From Marinomonas transparens (GTDB lineage: Bacteria; Pseudomonadota; Gammaproteobacteria; Pseudomonadales; Marinomonadaceae), in assembly GCF_016463975.1 (NCBI RefSeq), contig NZ_JAEMNX010000003.1, forward strand, positions 1-64,000: DNA of 64,000 bases, written 5' to 3'. Each line of letters begins with the position of its first letter. Within the stretch, counting starts at the first letter, position 1. The translations under genes and the position numbers were made by a program. Shown here piece by piece: positions 1-8,904 of this stretch. The notes beneath the pieces are model-generated. The model ran no database searches, was not told where the DNA came from, and saw only the letters and a list, made by a program, of their open reading frames with translations.

Positions 1-18
1 TAAGTGAAAGAATCATAA

Positions 19-41
19 TTATCGATCATCAAAAGCATTAA
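19..41. repeat. attL: attL core (23-bp direct repeat)
   Basis: A 23-bp stretch beginning TTATCGATCATC is repeated perfectly and in the same orientation at 39370..39392. The two copies enclose all phage genes, and the integrase lies just inside the right copy, so they are read as the attachment-site core duplicated on integration. Only 18 bases of host DNA are visible to the left, so the disrupted or flanking left gene cannot be named. Confidence 0.9.
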
Positions 42-85
42 TCTTATAACTCATTGTTTTATATTAAATTTATAAAAACTCATAC

Positions 86-113
86 TTTAAGTTACCCCTA
101 ATGTTACCCCTAT
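86..113. promoter_or_regulatory. Putative integrase arm-type site, left end
   Basis: This 28-bp block contains two tandem GTTACCCC units 12 bp apart. It matches 25 of 28 bases of 39227..39254 near the integrase start, in the same orientation. Both blocks lie inside the prophage ends, as arm-type binding sites of tyrosine integrases do. Binding by this integrase is inferred. Confidence 0.55.
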
Positions 114-486
114 TACAAAATTTTACGGGTAAAACAACCAATAAAACAAAAAATAAGACGAATAGATTCTATCAAAACGTCTTCCATTTCGCTCATTTTA
201 ATATTGTGAGTTTTTTTCAGTACTGCATCATATAGAAACAGTGCAACACGGGATTCATAAGGCTTTCAGCGTTTTCAATACTCGCTCTAATGCTCTGTAA
301 ACTTCATTTTCTTTCATTCTACTGCAATTTCACTTTTTACATAAACGCACTGCATACGGGCTGTGGCGGCTTCTAATTGCAATTTTAAAGTTGCAGGAAT
401 AAAAAAAAGCGTAAAGCGTGCAGGCGTGGGGAGGAGTGCTTTTTGTGGGTCGGGGAAGCGGTGCGCTGGTGAGTTACTGACACGAA
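114..486. other. Non-coding left end of prophage
   Basis: AT-rich sequence between the attL arm site and the terminator of the late operon. The only long open frame is antisense to the spike gene and looks like noise. A 27-codon minus-strand frame starting near 198 and a 20-codon frame near 318 lack convincing ribosome sites. Nothing is annotated here. Confidence 0.5.
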
Positions 487-509
487 AAAGGGCGCTGTGT
501 GCGCCCTTT
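487..509 (-). terminator. Terminator of the tail operon
   Basis: Inverted repeat AAAGGGCGC / GCGCCCTTT around a 5-base loop. On the minus strand it is followed by further T residues. It lies 22 bases past the stop of the last tail gene (531), a typical rho-independent position. Confidence 0.8.
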
Positions 510-530
510 GGTTGTTGTTTGGTGTGGTGA

Positions 531-1271
531 TTATTTAAGGAGTGGTTGCAGCTTGCCCGCTTGTTCCGTGGCTTCCGCGCTCTTTTGGGTGTAGCTGGAC
601 GTTTGCATTGGTGGCGATGTTGCACCCGCTCCACTAGGATCAGTCCATGTATATGAGTGGTTGTGCGTTCCTGCAATTTTTGCGAGGTCTGCCACGGTGT
701 TCATTAAGTCATGAAGCAGCCCATAAATGTTGGTTGAATCGTCACCAGTGTGGTGCTTGTTTGCGATGATTTCGCTTAGCTGTCCCGCTTTGAATCTTAG
801 GTCTTCTTCTATTTCTGTTGTGCTGTTCTTGCCTTTGGTTTCCCACTCGTCGTCCTTGCTTACTTGGGTATAGGCTTTCTCGGATTGTTGCCAGCGTTGA
901 TCCGTTTCGGCCATGTTAGGCAGTTTTAAACCATGTGGCAGTATGGAACGAATGAAGGGGTGTGCTGGCGATCCGTAAGCAAAGGCGATTTCTACCATTG
1001 TGCCAACACTGGGCTTTGACCAAAATCCACGCTGTTCACCGCCAGCCGAAACGGGTAATAAGACGTCTTCCATTACTGGTATGTCTTTGTCTTCAGCCCC
1101 ATTGGCTTTTAGTAGTTGAACCGATACCGAATACACTGGCACTTCTTCGGTGACTTTCTCCCCTGCTAATGGTGTGAGTATGTCGGTTACTTTGGCCCAC
1201 ATGGGCAAATGCCAACCACTCTTTAATTCTGGGTATTTGCGCATGAGTACGCGTTCAATCATCTTTTCCAT
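531..1271 (-). CDS. Baseplate spike / assembly protein, gpV-like
   Basis: A 246-residue protein, last gene of the late tail operon. It resembles gpV/gp45-type central spike and baseplate assembly proteins of contractile-tailed phages. It has an N-terminal OB-fold-like region, a middle section rich in polar residues, and a C-terminal GTHNHSYTWTDPSG segment with the H-x-H metal-binding pattern seen at spike tips. The spike sits on the hub protein and pierces the outer membrane. The start overlaps the end of the hub-like gene by 13 bases, so the two are translationally coupled. Family assignment is by motif and position. Confidence 0.75.
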   Translation of the reverse strand: MEKMIERVLMRKYPELKSGWHLPMWAKVTDILTPLAGEKVTEEVPVYSVSVQLLKANGAEDKDIPVMEDVLLPVSAGGEQRGFWSKPSVGTMVEIAFAYGSPAHPFIRSILPHGLKLPNMAETDQRWQQSEKAYTQVSKDDEWETKGKNSTTEIEEDLRFKAGQLSEIIANKHHTGDDSTNIYGLLHDLMNTVADLAKIAGTHNHSYTWTDPSGAGATSPPMQTSSYTQKSAEATEQAGKLQPLLK

Positions 1272-1942
1272 GAAACCACCATTTTAGACTCTATCATGCG
1301 AACACTGGTCAGCCGGTTATCATTTAACAGATAGTTAGGGCGTAGACCGGGCACCGCCATGATTTCCGCGCTTTGAGTTGCCAGTTGCTTGTCTAACACC
1401 GCCGCTGGTATGTGAATGGGAGTTTCAGGCCAATGGCCGTCTTTCCATGATCCGACATAGATTAAGCCATCACGACGTTGTTGCCACAGATAGCCGCTTA
1501 TACCGAATACGTCAGCCAATGCTTTTACCAGGTGAAAGCCGTTACCCGTATTAATGAAGTAAGGCACTTTTTTAGCCACGTAATCCGACGATGGCAGCGC
1601 AAAGCCTAACCCTGTTATTTCCTTAACTTTGGCCAGCACTTCTTTTAATGTGACGTTACGCAATGCCACAGGAACGGGCATTTCCAATATGTTGGACTTT
1701 TCACGACAAAAGATGGTTTGCACCCCTTTGCCTGCTGGTGTTGATCGTTCTATGTATCCGTAGAATTGGCTTTGCTGTTGACGGCCATCTATTCCAAACG
1801 AAAAAAACGCGGTGCCACTGAGTGAAACCGCGCTTTCTATAACAAAGGTCGCTCGACCCGGCATACCTGCATTTAATGCCACATCATGAGAAACCAGCTT
1901 TGCCCGTTCACCATTAATTTTAAGCGTGTAATCATACTTCAT
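1259..1942 (-). CDS. Baseplate hub protein, gpD/gp27-like
   Basis: A 227-residue protein between the spike gene and a baseplate complex gene, overlapping both. Its composition and layout (an early domain starting KYDYTLKINGERAKL, then a LysM-like or barrel-like stretch containing ALADVFGISGYLWQQRRDG) fit the tail hub or late-control D family, shorter than P2 gpD (about 387 residues). The hub forms the ring that holds the spike at the tube end. Assignment rests mainly on context and shape rather than a decisive motif. Confidence 0.6.
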   Translation of the reverse strand: MKYDYTLKINGERAKLVSHDVALNAGMPGRATFVIESAVSLSGTAFFSFGIDGRQQQSQFYGYIERSTPAGKGVQTIFCREKSNILEMPVPVALRNVTLKEVLAKVKEITGLGFALPSSDYVAKKVPYFINTGNGFHLVKALADVFGISGYLWQQRRDGLIYVGSWKDGHWPETPIHIPAAVLDKQLATQSAEIMAVPGLRPNYLLNDNRLTSVRMIESKMVVSWKR

Positions 1943-2489
1943 CGCCCTTTTTTTCCTCTTCTGCTAACAACGAATCAAAATACGCCAAGCCTTTCTCAAA
2001 CCACCCCGCTGGCAAGCTGTCTGCCGCTGATACCTCGGATATGACTTTTTCGTCTGCCGGCGCGGCTTTTGGCTCTTCTTTTTTGATTTTTTGCGCTTCT
2101 ATTTTTTCGGGTGCTGAAAGGTGCTCAACCAAGGTAAACGACACGACCCACGCCTGTTCCTCGTCCAATTCTTGCGCGCTTACTTTATCTGTGAAACGCA
2201 CTTGCCGAACACCAAACGCTTTAGCGGTTTGGTTTTCTATGTTGTAAACCTTACGAGTGCCCTTTTCGTCATCCTTGGCCATGCTTAATAGTTTGATGGT
2301 TTTTAGAAAATCAGGATCGTCGTATTTGATATTTAACTGCACTCGTAAACGACACGCTTTTTCACCCTCTTCCGCTGTTGCGGTAGACGAACTTTTTCCA
2401 GACAAATCGGACTCAGGCAAGCTGAATTCACAATTTACCTTATGCCCGTAGCCTTCTATTTTGGTGTCGTTTAGAACGAGGGTTATCAA
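1932..2489 (-). CDS. Baseplate complex protein (hypothetical)
   Basis: A 185-residue acidic protein. The first 120 residues look globular (beta-rich, starting ITLVLNDTKIEGYGHKV), followed by a Lys/Glu/Ala-rich linker at about 125-150 and a short C-terminal helix. It overlaps both neighbours in the tail operon (4 bases upstream, 11 downstream), so it is almost certainly a virion baseplate or hub-associated protein. I cannot assign it to a named P2 gene; proteins of this kind occur next to hub genes in HP1/K139-type phages. Confidence 0.6.
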   Translation of the reverse strand: MITLVLNDTKIEGYGHKVNCEFSLPESDLSGKSSSTATAEEGEKACRLRVQLNIKYDDPDFLKTIKLLSMAKDDEKGTRKVYNIENQTAKAFGVRQVRFTDKVSAQELDEEQAWVVSFTLVEHLSAPEKIEAQKIKKEEPKAAPADEKVISEVSAADSLPAGWFEKGLAYFDSLLAEEEKKGDEV

Positions 2490-2722
2490 GACAACACCAC
2501 ACCAAATCGATCTAGAGCGCCTAGGTCGATTTCTTGCTCGAATCGGTAAACAGGCTCTATATAGCCATCTTCACCTTCTTTTAGGTTTTTCTCATAACCC
2601 TCTGGGTATTCCGCATCGTCATAACGAACCATGATCGTTGCCGCAGCGATAATTTGCTCTCTCGTCATTTGTGACGCTTCTAGATCTATATTGGTATTAA
2701 TGATTTTTACTTTTCCGCGCAT
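2486..2722 (-). CDS. Conserved small tail-operon protein
   Basis: A 78-residue acidic protein (starts RGKVKIINTNIDLEASQ) with no motif I recognise. It lies between the tail fibre gene and the baseplate complex gene and overlaps the latter by 4 bases (ATGA-type coupling). Position downstream of the fibre suggests a fibre chaperone or small baseplate component, but nothing in the sequence proves this. Confidence 0.55.
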   Translation of the reverse strand: MRGKVKIINTNIDLEASQMTREQIIAAATIMVRYDDAEYPEGYEKNLKEGEDGYIEPVYRFEQEIDLGALDRFGVVLS

Positions 2723-2795
2723 GCTTCACCCCTTTTTTTTGCTACTAATAACGGCATCACGATACTGTTCCATTTAACTCGCTCCCGCTCGCTGA

Positions 2796-4601
2796 TCAAG
2801 ATTCAAAGTGGTCACAGACGCCACGGGCCGCGATGTAGTGGTACGAGTACCACGGCTCATTGGTCCAGCTCGACGCGCGGGAACCGGCATTGCCGGATTC
2901 AACCCAATAGCCACCAAAAAGCGAGGCTCCGACACCTGACGAATCTGCTGTATAAACCTGACCTTCACCATTTGTATCAGCCCCATACCATGCGTAGCCA
3001 CTCGATCCGTTGCCACGATCCCAGCGTTCAGAGCCCCACTGCCACATGTGGCCGGATACTTGCTCGCATCCGATCATTGATTTTGCACTGGCATCGAATT
3101 TCGTTGTTACTGGATCTGTACCGACTGCATAACCGGCCACACTACCAAACGCCAATTGTTCGAATTCATGCGAACTTGGTAAACGCTTACCGTAAGCGGC
3201 TAGCATTCGAGCGGCCGTATACTGACTAAAATCATCATACTGAGCCGTGCCATCGCCGCCCCAGATTACCGGCACTTTTGGCGGGCTTGATCCATCTGCA
3301 ATGGTGACGTTATACGCTGACGTGCCATTGATGTCGGGTGACGTATTTAACAAATAAATATCACCCCAAATACCTAGCGGCGAGCGCACCATGCCGCGCG
3401 GATCACGCACACCTGGCTTGTATTTAACATCGTAAATAGAGTATTCATTGATCACGCCATCTTGATAATGGAAACCACCAACGCGGCGTGACGTTAATGC
3501 TGTGTAGCCATCTGGCACCGTGAAGTTTGCAGAAACAACCAGACCATCTGGTGTTGCATAAATTGCATAGTCGGTGCCGAGTGACATGGATTCCGGCAAC
3601 ACTAACCCCGTGCCCTCGTCGTATGAATAGAAATTACCATCAATCGCAACACCCAAATCTGCAACCGTTTTTAATGTTCCTGCGTCCAGTTGAAATGCAG
3701 GTTCTGAAACAATACCTTTGCTGAAGCTATTAGATAACTGTGTCTTTATCTGAAAAATCGAGTGGTTTGTTTTCTCTATCTCTGACGTCGTCCGCGCTTC
3801 AACCACTTCACCCGCCGCATCAATATTAGCAAGTTTTGTTAGGTAGTGACTAATGCCGTTCCCGTCCACGTAGTCCGTAAACGGCCCCGTATCGATGACG
3901 AATTCCGCGACGGCGGTCATGTCTGAAATGTCGCCTTGTAGGCTGACGTTTAACCAAATTTCGTTTGGGAATGTGCTGGTTGTGATTTCTTGCGGTGCGG
4001 TGTTTTTGGCTCGAATTCCGCCCACGTAACCAATGCCAGCGGCGACGCTGTACGTTCCCGCTGATCCGGTAACTTTCCAGCCGTCACCAAGAAAGCCTTC
4101 ATGGCCATAAACGTCCAAATTCGCTAAACGTTCTCTTTCATCAATGCCGCTAAGTCGTGCGGTAAAGTCAATTTGCCATGTTTCCGCAGGAACAGTAATG
4201 GACGTGGTTTGTTGAATACCTGTGTATGAGATTAAAAAGTTACGAGTAAATGTATTACCCGGCACCGCACCGTCGTTTTTCTTTTTCGTGGTTAATGGTA
4301 TGTAGGTAACGGCGATCAAGACGCCTTCGTCATCGACTAGCCCCACCCAATTAAACTGGTAATCCCCCACGTTTGATCCCATGACCAATGAATAAACGAC
4401 TTGGTTTGTATTTACATAACCGCTTTTCGTAACGCTTAGCTGATCCACCACGTCACTATTCGGAATAGATTCGATTCGAGTGGCGGGCTCGCTGCCAAGG
4501 TTCGGCACGTTGGCCAACACAAACGTGGCAATGTTAAGCGCTGTATTGTCGCCCTGTTTTTTGGCGATTTGGTTTTGACCCGCAATGGTAATAAATGCCA
4601 T
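2796..4601 (-). CDS. Tail fibre with C-type-lectin-like tip
   Basis: A 601-residue receptor-binding protein. Residues 1-150 (starts AFITIAGQNQIAKKQGDN) match the tail-collar fibre N-terminal domain that docks to the baseplate. The middle is beta-rich shaft. The last 180 residues form a formylglycine-enzyme/C-type-lectin-like fold: GKRLPSSHEFEQLAFG, then GCEQVSGHMWQWGSERW, GGYW, AGSRASSW and a terminal YIAARGVCDHF. That ending is the hallmark of variable proteins diversified by retroelements. It follows gpI by 12 bases. No reverse transcriptase is present in the window. Fibre role is secure; diversification is inferred. Confidence 0.85.
   Translation of the reverse strand: MAFITIAGQNQIAKKQGDNTALNIATFVLANVPNLGSEPATRIESIPNSDVVDQLSVTKSGYVNTNQVVYSLVMGSNVGDYQFNWVGLVDDEGVLIAVTYIPLTTKKKNDGAVPGNTFTRNFLISYTGIQQTTSITVPAETWQIDFTARLSGIDERERLANLDVYGHEGFLGDGWKVTGSAGTYSVAAGIGYVGGIRAKNTAPQEITTSTFPNEIWLNVSLQGDISDMTAVAEFVIDTGPFTDYVDGNGISHYLTKLANIDAAGEVVEARTTSEIEKTNHSIFQIKTQLSNSFSKGIVSEPAFQLDAGTLKTVADLGVAIDGNFYSYDEGTGLVLPESMSLGTDYAIYATPDGLVVSANFTVPDGYTALTSRRVGGFHYQDGVINEYSIYDVKYKPGVRDPRGMVRSPLGIWGDIYLLNTSPDINGTSAYNVTIADGSSPPKVPVIWGGDGTAQYDDFSQYTAARMLAAYGKRLPSSHEFEQLAFGSVAGYAVGTDPVTTKFDASAKSMIGCEQVSGHMWQWGSERWDRGNGSSGYAWYGADTNGEGQVYTADSSGVGASLFGGYWVESGNAGSRASSWTNEPWYSYHYIAARGVCDHFES
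2799..2935 (-). other. Candidate DGR variable region in fibre 3' end
   Basis: The last about 45 codons encode the ligand-binding tip. They are GC-rich compared with the rest of the gene and are dominated by NNC codons (TAC, CAC, ATC, AGC, ACC) at exactly the surface positions flanking the invariant AGSRAS-W and ARGVCDH residues. This is the pattern left when AAC codons of a template repeat are randomised at adenines. No second copy was noticed elsewhere in the window by eye. Confidence 0.45.
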
Positions 4602-4613
4602 ATGTTTTCTCTC

Positions 4614-5225
4614 TTATGCTTCTGCTACGTCTAACGTCCATGAATGCCCAATGGCCGTATGTTGCACTGTTGATTGTGCTTCCCATGGCTCTATGACTTG
4701 CTTTGCTACATCTAAAGACCAAGCATGCCCTACTTCAAACACGCCCACTGTCATTTCCAGCGGCGTTAACACGGTTAATTCATAACGTCGGCATGTACGC
4801 CCATACTGCTGGATGATGTAACTCAACAAATCAATGTTGCTGGCGATTTGTGAATCACTAAGCCGTAATGTAATCACGTCCCAATTTTCCGCGTCTTCAC
4901 GCTCCAACATCTCCAAATAGCCAATTCCTAGCCGCTCAAAAATCTGGATAAATCCCGCTTTTGATCCGGCGTCCATGGCGTTTTGCTCGGCGTATTTCAC
5001 GCGCTTTCTGAACAAGTCGTCTGGTTCGTCGGAAAAACGTGTCACGTCTTTTTGGTAGGCGTGATATTTCAATAACGCCACACTGCAAGTTTCCGCGTTC
5101 ATTTGATTAAGCGGTGTTTTTATCCATTCTTCTGCCTTGTCCCACCACGAACCAAAGGCGCTTTTTAAGCTGATATTGTTTGGCCCTTTCTTTTCCCAAA
5201 TGGGTAACGAATAGCGTTCGGCCAT
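4614..5225 (-). CDS. Tail protein I (gpI-like baseplate protein)
   Basis: A 203-residue protein between gpJ and the fibre, the position of gpI in P2-like phages. It starts AERYSLPIWEKKGPNN and has the WWDKAEEWIKTPL and YAEQNAMDAGSKAGFIQIFERLGI segments typical of the tail_P2_I family. The protein connects the wedge (J/W) to the fibres in the baseplate. The last about 45 residues contain two similar units, GHAWSLDVAKQVIEPWEAQ and GHSWTLDVAEA, a small internal duplication. The gene is separated from gpJ by 2 bases. Confidence 0.8.
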   Translation of the reverse strand: MAERYSLPIWEKKGPNNISLKSAFGSWWDKAEEWIKTPLNQMNAETCSVALLKYHAYQKDVTRFSDEPDDLFRKRVKYAEQNAMDAGSKAGFIQIFERLGIGYLEMLEREDAENWDVITLRLSDSQIASNIDLLSYIIQQYGRTCRRYELTVLTPLEMTVGVFEVGHAWSLDVAKQVIEPWEAQSTVQHTAIGHSWTLDVAEA

Positions 5226-5227
5226 GG

Positions 5228-6379
5228 TTACCCCTCAACAACGCTTAGTGAATTAAGAACGGGAATCGACATTTCAGAAACGATGCTATTTAAGCTAAAT
5301 TCAATGTCTTCTATTCCATCCACTAGGTCGTATATTTCACCCGCTAAATTGGTAAACGAGAAGCGAGAAAAGGGCGCTGTTTGTGTCACCTCATAAGCCG
5401 CATTACCCCGAAACGCCGCATAGATGACGTTATAAACAACCGTCTTTTTCGCCTCTTTTTCTTCGCTCAATAACGCGTCTGAAAAATACAATGTGGTGAC
5501 TAAATCGTGCTCGGTTTCTGACATCTTGTAGGCAATCACGCTATCACCATGGCCGTGATAACCTTCGTCTGAAATCTGGCGGTTAATGGTTTCTAGGTAG
5601 CTTTCTGCCGGTGCGTTTAGATCAAATAAAATATAAGCGTTTGCCGTTGCTGGCCCACGGGGCGCATCGTGTTGGAACCATATATTGTCTTCACGCACAC
5701 CCACCCAACTTGAGATTAAATATTTATAAACGCCATCGGTGTGATAGTGGGTTAACGTATTAAACGCGTTACGAATCCGCGCGCGATAGGCTTCAATTGC
5801 TTCTACATCCGCGCCTACTTGATCTATCCAATCGTCTGGATTGGTCACGCTCACGCCGTCTAGGTCGCACTTGCTAAAGTAGCCCGCTTCTAAGTTGTAG
5901 GCCGTGGCGGCACGTTCCGACGTAACCGAGACAATCAAACCCGCTTCGCCATCCTGAAAAACGGTGTCTAGATCGGTCATCACCTTGTATACAGTGTTGT
6001 TGATTAGATCCGTATAAACCACGGTGCCCGCTGGTACTGTGAAAGCTCCCGTCGTATTGGTTCTTGTGAATACAACGCGGCCTCTCAAAAATTGGCTTTG
6101 CTTACGGGGGCAGTTGTAACTATCGCCCCATAATTCAATAAAGCTTTCCCCCACGGTTTTTAAAAAAAACTGGGGCATGACGTTTTTAATCAGCAATTGC
6201 ACCAGCCACAACACAGGCTTGGTGGCGATACCAGAGACCAAACGCCAGAACGGGGAATAGTCGGAATTGTTAGCAATGGTCGAACCCGATTCGGCCAACA
6301 CTGTTCGAAACTCGGCGGTGATTTCCGCTTCGGTTGTGGGTACCCCGTTGTCTTTTAATACATCTTCGAAATCTCTCAC
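5228..6379 (-). CDS. Baseplate wedge protein J (gp47-like)
   Basis: A 383-residue Baseplate_J family protein. It has an N-terminal helical part (FWRLVSGIATKPVLWLVQLL), a G-x-V/P-A-G-T-V-V core (GAFTVPAGTVVYTD) and the conserved IEAYRARIRNAFNT segment about two-thirds along, which family members share. It forms the wedge that triggers sheath contraction. The start overlaps the stop of the upstream W-like gene by 4 bases, and gpI follows directly. Confidence 0.85.
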   Translation of the reverse strand: MRDFEDVLKDNGVPTTEAEITAEFRTVLAESGSTIANNSDYSPFWRLVSGIATKPVLWLVQLLIKNVMPQFFLKTVGESFIELWGDSYNCPRKQSQFLRGRVVFTRTNTTGAFTVPAGTVVYTDLINNTVYKVMTDLDTVFQDGEAGLIVSVTSERAATAYNLEAGYFSKCDLDGVSVTNPDDWIDQVGADVEAIEAYRARIRNAFNTLTHYHTDGVYKYLISSWVGVREDNIWFQHDAPRGPATANAYILFDLNAPAESYLETINRQISDEGYHGHGDSVIAYKMSETEHDLVTTLYFSDALLSEEKEAKKTVVYNVIYAAFRGNAAYEVTQTAPFSRFSFTNLAGEIYDLVDGIEDIEFSLNSIVSEMSIPVLNSLSVVEG

Positions 6380-6687
6380 ACGGTCACCACTACACGCTCA
6401 CCGTCTACGGTTTGCGCCTCACAAATTAGGCTTTCACCACTTAATGAAACACTGGCCGTACCTGGGTAAATACGCTCGTCGTTTTCCATTTCCAATTCAA
6501 TGTCTGTGCACAGCGCAGCAATGGTGGTTTTGTTTCGCTCGCCAATCATGCGCCATGCATAGGCTTTTTCACGGATCATGTGACGCAAATCCTGAGCAAC
6601 ACAGTTCACGCCCTCAACAAGCAAGGGCTCGCCAATATCAGACAAAACAATGTCATCGTCTTGAATAAGCAAATCGATACTTGTCAT
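6376..6687 (-). CDS. Baseplate protein W-like (DUF2590 family)
   Basis: A 103-residue protein starting TSIDLLIQDDDIVLSDIG. Size, sequence character and position directly before gpJ fit the DUF2590 family of HP1/K139-type phages, which occupies the place of gpW/gp25 (an inner baseplate component with a lysozyme-like fold but no known catalysis). Its first base coincides with the last base of the tape-measure gene (TAATG-type junction at 6687). Confidence 0.7.
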   Translation of the reverse strand: MTSIDLLIQDDDIVLSDIGEPLLVEGVNCVAQDLRHMIREKAYAWRMIGERNKTTIAALCTDIELEMENDERIYPGTASVSLSGESLICEAQTVDGERVVVTV

Positions 6688-8753
6688 TATCCGGCCTCCA
6701 TTTCGAGTTGATACATCAGGTCATCACCGCGTACACCTTGGCCGTGGTTGTTGACCTCCATTTTCTCGACGTGAAGGCTCTTTTTATTGCCGCCAAACAT
6801 GTTGCTAATGGTCTGGAATAATCCGCCCGCCTCGCCGCCGCTTTGGCTTGATTCAGCACCGGGCAACATCACCGGTTTATTGACCGCCTCGGCTTGGCTT
6901 TCGACCTTGCTGATTACCTCTTGTGTGGTGTTGGTGTTGGTGTTTACGTCGAGGTCCATACCGGGCAACCAAGACAATTTACTTTTTAACCAATCGACCT
7001 TTTCACCGAGGAACCCGAACGGATCAAGCGCAGACAACCAGCCTTTGAAATCCATCCACCAATGTTTTATTGAGTCGAATACATCTAGGTGTAAATCCCA
7101 ATTTGGCACAAGTGAAATAGTGCCAAGCCATACTTGGAAATCACCCCACCATTGCTGGATGGGTGAAAAAATGGACACGTCGACAAAGTCGCCAATACTT
7201 GAAAAGAATCGTCCAACCGCTGCGCTTACATCGTCCCAGTAAACAACCAAGGCAACCAAGGCCGCACCTAGGGCAACGATCCCGACCACAATCCACGTTA
7301 ATGGGTTAGCAAGTAGTGCCGTCGTAAAGGCCGAAATGGCGGGCAATGAAGACAAGAACCCCGCTTTCAAAGCGGTTAAGCCAAACCCCAACAAAATAGA
7401 CGACCCATACAGCACCAACGTAGCCACACGAAGCATAGTAAAGGCGACTTTCAAACTAATCACAGCCAACCGAACACCCCACATAATTGGTTTTAACAAC
7501 ACCCAACGCATCATCAAACCCACAGACGCGTATTGCACCAAACCAATCGCAATGGTCATCACACCCGCCACGGCCACTAGGGCAATAAATCCGGTAATAC
7601 CCAGCCCGATGGCTTTGGTCAAATGGGGGTATTTGTCCGCCCATTCGACAACCACACTGGCCGCGTCCGTTATCATATTGATATAGGGCTCAATCGCGGG
7701 TAAGGCTTTTTGCCAAATCGCAATAGACACAGACGTGACCGCCGCACCTAATCGAGCAAAGTTGTCTTGCATTTGTTTCGCCATCCAAGTGGCTTTGTCC
7801 ATGCCTTTTACTTGGCCCAGCTTGTCTATGTCACCGCGTAACTTGCCCACATCATTGGACATTAACTTGATGAACCCTACCGCCTCGTCAGACCCAAACG
7901 CACCGCTTAGCACGTCTTGCATATCCAGTGCATTCAATCCGTTTGTCTTGGTTTTTATCATGTCCAAAATATTTACAACGGGTAATAACGCGCCACTTTC
8001 GTCTGTGAAATTCAGTCCTAATTTATCTTGTGCACCCGCCAACCCTTGCAAGAAAGCCCCGTATTTTGTACCCGCTTCTGAACCGCTCATGGTCGATTGA
8101 AGCGTACCCAATACCGCCATTTGTTCATTCAGTTTTACGCCCATGCTTTCGGCATCTGCACCGATGGAACCAAACGCGGCGGACATTTCCGGCCCCGTGG
8201 TTTTAAACATTTGCACAGCGGTGGCAGTTTGACCCGCAAGCATCTCTACCCATGTCCCTTTGCCCATTTCATTGGCTTGGTTTTTGAATATTCCGTACAT
8301 TGTGCCGAAATAACTGGTTATGTCGGTTACATTGGCTTTGGTGGCTTTGGCTAACGTACCCGCCGCCGTGGTGAAGCGTGGTAAGTCGTCGTCTACTAGG
8401 CCATCTATGGCACTTTGTATGTCATAAGCTGAACGCACATAGTTAGACGCTTGATCACCAAATTCTATGGAATATTTAAGGCCGGCTTGGTTCAGCGCGG
8501 CCAAGGTACTGTCCGCTACTTCTAGGGATCGCACCTCCCCAAGCGCCATGTTCATATCGTTAGCGGGGTTGACGGTGGTCGCAAAAGTAGCCGACGCCGC
8601 GACCAAGGCCGCGACGCCCGCCGCCGTATTCATAAAGGCTTTTCGAGACGTGGACGTGACTTGTTGGATGGTTCTTTGGATGCCACGCATGGGCCCCGTT
8701 ATTTTGTCCAACAAGCCCACGGTAAGCATCAATCTATCTAATGATCCGGCCAT
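6687..8753 (-). CDS. Tail tape measure protein
   Basis: A 688-residue protein of the PhageMin_Tail type. The N-terminal about 330 residues are the conserved helical domain (LMLTVGLLDKITGPMRGIQ). The central part has at least three hydrophobic membrane-compatible segments between about 385 and 505 (for example GITGFIALVAVAGVMTIAIG and WIVVGIVALGAALVALVVYW). The C-terminal part contains Gly/Ser- and Asn/Thr-rich linkers. It sets tail length and is expelled during DNA injection. It lies directly after the chaperone and its frameshift extension, the invariant order in contractile tails. Confidence 0.9.
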   Translation of the reverse strand: MAGSLDRLMLTVGLLDKITGPMRGIQRTIQQVTSTSRKAFMNTAAGVAALVAASATFATTVNPANDMNMALGEVRSLEVADSTLAALNQAGLKYSIEFGDQASNYVRSAYDIQSAIDGLVDDDLPRFTTAAGTLAKATKANVTDITSYFGTMYGIFKNQANEMGKGTWVEMLAGQTATAVQMFKTTGPEMSAAFGSIGADAESMGVKLNEQMAVLGTLQSTMSGSEAGTKYGAFLQGLAGAQDKLGLNFTDESGALLPVVNILDMIKTKTNGLNALDMQDVLSGAFGSDEAVGFIKLMSNDVGKLRGDIDKLGQVKGMDKATWMAKQMQDNFARLGAAVTSVSIAIWQKALPAIEPYINMITDAASVVVEWADKYPHLTKAIGLGITGFIALVAVAGVMTIAIGLVQYASVGLMMRWVLLKPIMWGVRLAVISLKVAFTMLRVATLVLYGSSILLGFGLTALKAGFLSSLPAISAFTTALLANPLTWIVVGIVALGAALVALVVYWDDVSAAVGRFFSSIGDFVDVSIFSPIQQWWGDFQVWLGTISLVPNWDLHLDVFDSIKHWWMDFKGWLSALDPFGFLGEKVDWLKSKLSWLPGMDLDVNTNTNTTQEVISKVESQAEAVNKPVMLPGAESSQSGGEAGGLFQTISNMFGGNKKSLHVEKMEVNNHGQGVRGDDLMYQLEMEAG

Positions 8754-8767
8754 TAGTCTTACCTTCT

Positions 8768-8896
8768 TTATCCCGAAAACGCTTTATTAATACCGTTTGC
8801 CACGGCGGCGGTTTGTCGTTCTAATTCGCGCCCTTCCAACCACAACGCACGGCCTAAGTTTTCTAGCGTGTCGTCTTCATGTGGCAAGTAACGCAT
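8768..8896 (-). CDS. Chaperone frameshift extension (E'-like; DUF6890-like)
   Basis: A 42-codon frame from an internal ATG (starts MRYLPHEDDTLENLGRALW) ends just before the tape measure. In the same frame, coding-looking sequence extends upstream without a stop for 28 codons (containing SEFRDFIERNGFEQLVTLR), overlapping the 3' end of the chaperone gene in the -1 frame. This is the layout of gpE/gpE' in P2. The product is probably mostly made as a fusion by -1 slippage, giving about 155 residues in total. Independent initiation at the ATG is possible, though no clear ribosome site precedes it. Confidence 0.65.
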   Translation of the reverse strand: MRYLPHEDDTLENLGRALWLEGRELERQTAAVANGINKAFSG

Positions 8897-8904
8897 TCGC
8901 AGTG

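Noticed and set aside
314..676. 120-codon open frame at the left prophage end
   Set aside because: It is antisense to the spike gene, rich in Arg/His/Pro of the kind produced by chance frames, and has no ribosome site.
2774..3016. 80-codon frame over the fibre tip
   Set aside because: Same strand, other frame, explained as a shadow of the GC-rich variable region.
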